Source: Verpa conica
Lineage: Eukaryota; Ascomycota; Pezizomycetes; Pezizales; Morchellaceae
Assembly (NCBI GenBank): GCA_033030425.1
Contig: JAUFSD010000003.1
Coordinates: 806,001 to 870,000 of the forward strand
DNA: 64,000 bases
Reading direction: 5' to 3'
The notes beneath the pieces were generated by a model. That model was not told the DNA's origin. It made no database searches and saw only the letters and a list, made by a program, of their open reading frames with translations. Shown piece after piece: positions 61,511 through 64,000 of this stretch. The translations under genes were made by a program, and so were the position numbers. Every line of letters starts with the position of its first letter. Within the stretch, counting starts at the first letter, position 1.

Positions 61511-61600
61511 GTACTTCGGGGGTGGGGAAAGTCTGTCCCCATGTGGCAGTGTTGGCGCCTATTTTTCCTGGGGACAGACTTACCCCCACACCAGAAGTAC
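61511..61600. mobile_element. MITE-like hairpin element, copy B
   Basis: A 90-bp near-perfect inverted repeat. The left arm 61511-61540 begins GTACTTCGGGGGTGGGG and ends AAGTCTGTCCCC; the right arm 61570-61600 mirrors it with about four mismatches. The loop is about 29 bp. It starts like the element at 58181, so the two seem to be one family. Non-coding. Confidence 0.6.
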
Positions 61601-62964
61601 AGGATATGGGACTAGTAGTTAGCCTAGAAGTTGGATAGGTTGAGATTTGCACGAAAAACGGCAAGACCCCATACAAATTCCAGGTCTTGGCACTGTTTTT
61701 GAGATGCACCCTAAAAAAACCCTAGAGTCCACATTATAATGGGTAGTTTGTTTATGGAAGGCCATAACGTGATTTTTCATATGATTTTGCTTCATTATAC
61801 AGAATTAGATGATAATTCCTTCAGTGGTGTACTGGAAAAACCAGTTACAATATGGATATTCTTGGGGCATTGTTGGCGGTTTTCCGTTCCGTACGATGAT
61901 ATAAGTCACGGTATATACTGTATCAATATTGGAGATAGATCTCTAATTCTGAGAATCGGTAGAATGGAATCCTACAAGTGTGGTCTTTCGTATCGAGCTA
62001 CCAGAATGTATAATGTTGGAACCTATGCATAGCCGAAAAAGGCTTGATTAGGGAAACTCAAGAGAAATGGGGGTGCACTAGTTGGAACACCCGTTCTTGA
62101 TGAACGGTGGCTGGTAGTGCCTGACTGGGCTTTATAACATTTGTCCTATGCAGTACGACCTTAACGTAATAGGGCTATACCATTATAAAGACTCTTGAGT
62201 GTTTGGTTTGGATGCGGGAGCCGGGTTCCTGTATCAATAGTAATTATTTACATGCCTAGTAGAATTGAAGGGAATATCATGAGACTACAAAGCAATTTTT
62301 CATCGCTATAGCTGGCTACAAGAGGCCCTTGTTGAACTTACACACCTTGATTTCGCATTATATACAGTGTTGCAGTACGTAAGATTCTACGTGTAGTGGT
62401 ACGTGCACTCGGGGTTAAAATAAGCTAAGAAGTCTAGATAGTGCCGCACCAGTGCTTCGGCAAGGTCTGGGTTGGGAACTCTAGTACTGGTAATTATTAA
62501 GAGCTTCCAAAACTAGTGTAACCTTTGAGAGAACATCGTGTATTCCTATAAAGCTTTATAATCCTACAAGGTGCCTACACCATCCAATCACAGTCGGGCA
62601 CTCGGGTCAGCATAATTAACCTTAATTCTGACCAACCAACCATCGCCAAATTAATCCTCAAGAGTGTAAGGAAACACCAACTATGAGTCTATGACCCTTA
62701 ACATTCTAGGGAAAAGTTAATTAGCCGTGGGGGTGCCTCTCCTGTTAGGAGCCCTGGGATATGAGCACCTATGAGGAGCTAATTATTTATCAATGTAAAA
62801 GATATAGACAATGAATTTTTATTATTTAAAGACGCTCCTTCTGCTGATATAGACCGCAACCACTGCTAGTTCTATTAATCATTAGCTCGTCTTTTGGAAA
62901 AACTCACTGGTTATCCTTATATCATTACAGTCTGATATATCTTTCAAATCTATATTTAGGAAAG

Positions 62965-64000
62965 ATGTTCACTAAAGCTCTTATTCTTGCGCTTCTCCCA
63001 ACAGCTTTCGGTCATATTGGCCTTTGGCACCCTTCTATTTTTGATTTCGATGGAGACGGCTATACCCTCGTGACACCCATGAGCGGGCTATCCTTCAGCA
63101 ACTGGTGGTTCCATGGTACAATCCAACCCTTGAAAATTGTGCTATGTATCTAGCCCAAAATCAGAAACTTACCTCTGTACAGGGAACTTAGCTAAAAAGC
63201 CCACTGATAGCCCTTTGGTTTTGCCCGCTGGTGGAACTGTTACGGTTGAGCTTGCTTGTAACAAAGCTTACACATCTTACGGGAGTGAAGGTGATGGGAA
63301 GACAGCTTGCCCTCCAAATAGTGGGTCTATCCTTCCATCATTTGCTTGAAAGGGATTTGAGTGCATGCTGAAAAAGAAAAACTAGTTGGTTCTTACCATG
63401 CTGGAGACCCTATTGACGACTCTCAAATTCTCGGATGTGGTCTTGCTATCGCATATAACGATAACGCCGATAACGTGAAGCCGGCAGACTTTACTATCTT
63501 TTCCGTCAATACCAACTGCGTCAGGGATTTGAAAACATCCTTCCAGGTACCTTCTAAAATGCCTGCTTGCCCTAACGGGAAGTGTACTTGTGCCTGGTTC
63601 TGGCAAGGACAAGCTTCACAGAACGAAATGGTGCACTATCCCACTGGCTTACCAAGAGTCAATTTTTTAAAATTATAAACTAGTTAGCTAACACATAAAT
63701 TGCAGTATATGACTGGATTTTACTGTAACGTCGAGGGAGCTACCTCAACTGCAGCTGTTGGTCCCGGAGTTGCTCCAAAATACTGCCCCGGTAGAGCCAG
63801 CAGCTGTGTTTCTGGGCCCAAACAACCGATGTATTGGGCCAACGACAACTCAAATATTGTTTATAGCGGGGACTACTATCAGAAGCCATCATATAACTCT
63901 GCATGGGGGTTTTCGAATGGTCCTCAGAATGATATATTTGTTAGCACTACACCTACTACGACTTTGATTACTACGACACGCTCCTCTACCACTTCAGCGG
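62965..64000 (+). CDS. Secreted LPMO-like (Egh16-type) protein, frame disrupted, 3' end beyond window
   Basis: Signal peptide MFTKALILALLPTAFG is followed by His, so the mature protein would start HIGLWHPS, as histidine-brace copper monooxygenases do. Exon 1 is 62965-63115 (to WWFHG) and exon 2 starts at 63183 (NLAKKPTD, LPAGGTVTVELACNKAYTS). The frame meets TGA at 63347 and resumes in another frame near 63361 (HAEKEKLVGSYHAGDPIDD, GCGLAIAY, FTIFSVNTNCV, PACPNGKCTCAWFW). It then crosses an intron (63631-63705) into YMTGFYCNVEGATS, and a Thr/Ser-rich linker leaves the window. The break at 63347-63360 is either a real TGA plus frameshift (pseudogene; TGG to TGA would fit a G-to-A change) or a very short unrecognised intron. 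The family resembles appressorial Egh16/LPMO-like secreted proteins; substrate unknown. Confidence 0.75.

Larger units (their letters stand above)
55661..62964. other. Gene-poor AT-rich block 4
   Basis: About 7.3 kb, the longest empty stretch. Frames are short and unlike known proteins, including 61739-62032 on the plus strand. It holds two related hairpin elements (58181-58268 and 61511-61600), a TACATGTA octamer (55860) and an ATC run near 60003. It is probably degenerate repeats; no transposase or reverse transcriptase motif was seen. Confidence 0.6.

Noticed and set aside
61739..62032. Plus-strand 97-codon frame in gene-poor block 4
   Set aside because: Composition is ordinary AT-rich DNA translation with no family resemblance and no neighbouring exons.
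1..64000. tRNA or rRNA genes and CRISPR arrays
   Set aside because: No B-box-like GGTTCGANTCC in a cloverleaf context, no conserved rRNA stretch, and no regularly spaced repeat array apart from the coding minisatellite was found by eye.

Overview
The window is nuclear DNA of a filamentous ascomycete fungus. The genes are split by short GT-AG introns (about 45-120 bp, often with a CTAAC-like branch site before the acceptor). Several products are typical of such fungi: an N-glycosylation glucosyltransferase, a DUF3425 bZIP factor, a DHA2-type MFS pump, a GT8 type II glycosyltransferase and a histidine-first secreted protein. Gene density is low and large AT-rich blocks without genes lie between compact gene groups. 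That would fit a repeat-rich lineage such as Pezizomycetes, but the genus cannot be fixed from sequence reading alone.

Left part (1-14.7 kb), housekeeping and conserved genes: utp5 (SSU processome, minus strand, 3' end off the window), alg8 (ER glucosyltransferase), a three-LIM paxillin-like protein, leo1 (Paf1 complex) and vps9 (Rab5-type GEF with CUE domain). A gene-poor block (14.7-18.9 kb) follows, then a GT8 glycosyltransferase and a second gene-poor block.

Middle part (23.2-34.1 kb): an Sfh1/SNF5-type remodeller subunit with a C-terminal zinc finger, an Rpn13-like proteasome ubiquitin receptor, cia1 (cytosolic Fe-S assembly), a divergently placed asparagine-synthetase-like protein, and a beta-helix glycosidase-like protein. 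A third gene-poor block (34.1-37.7 kb) carries a candidate solo LTR.

Right part (37.7-55.7 kb), more accessory in character: a six-exon DHA2 MFS transporter and a very large (about 2386 aa) ZNFX1/Hrr1-like RNA-silencing-type helicase. The helicase has an N-terminal CCCH finger, NFX1 cysteine repeats, an RZ finger and a roughly 375-residue Ala/Pro/Arg/Gln repeat tail. A three-exon DUF3425 bZIP factor, a divergently transcribed short-chain dehydrogenase and a seven-exon membrane glycoprotein follow. A 7.3 kb gene-poor block with two related hairpin (MITE-like) elements separates these from an LPMO-like secreted protein gene whose frame appears broken and which runs off the right edge.

Exon-intron models were built by hand from frame continuity, splice signals and recalled family motifs. 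For every multi-exon gene with a complete model the exon lengths add up to an intact frame. The exceptions are the middle of the Rpn13-like gene and the disrupted LPMO-like gene. No rRNA, tRNA, CRISPR array or intact transposon was recognised.
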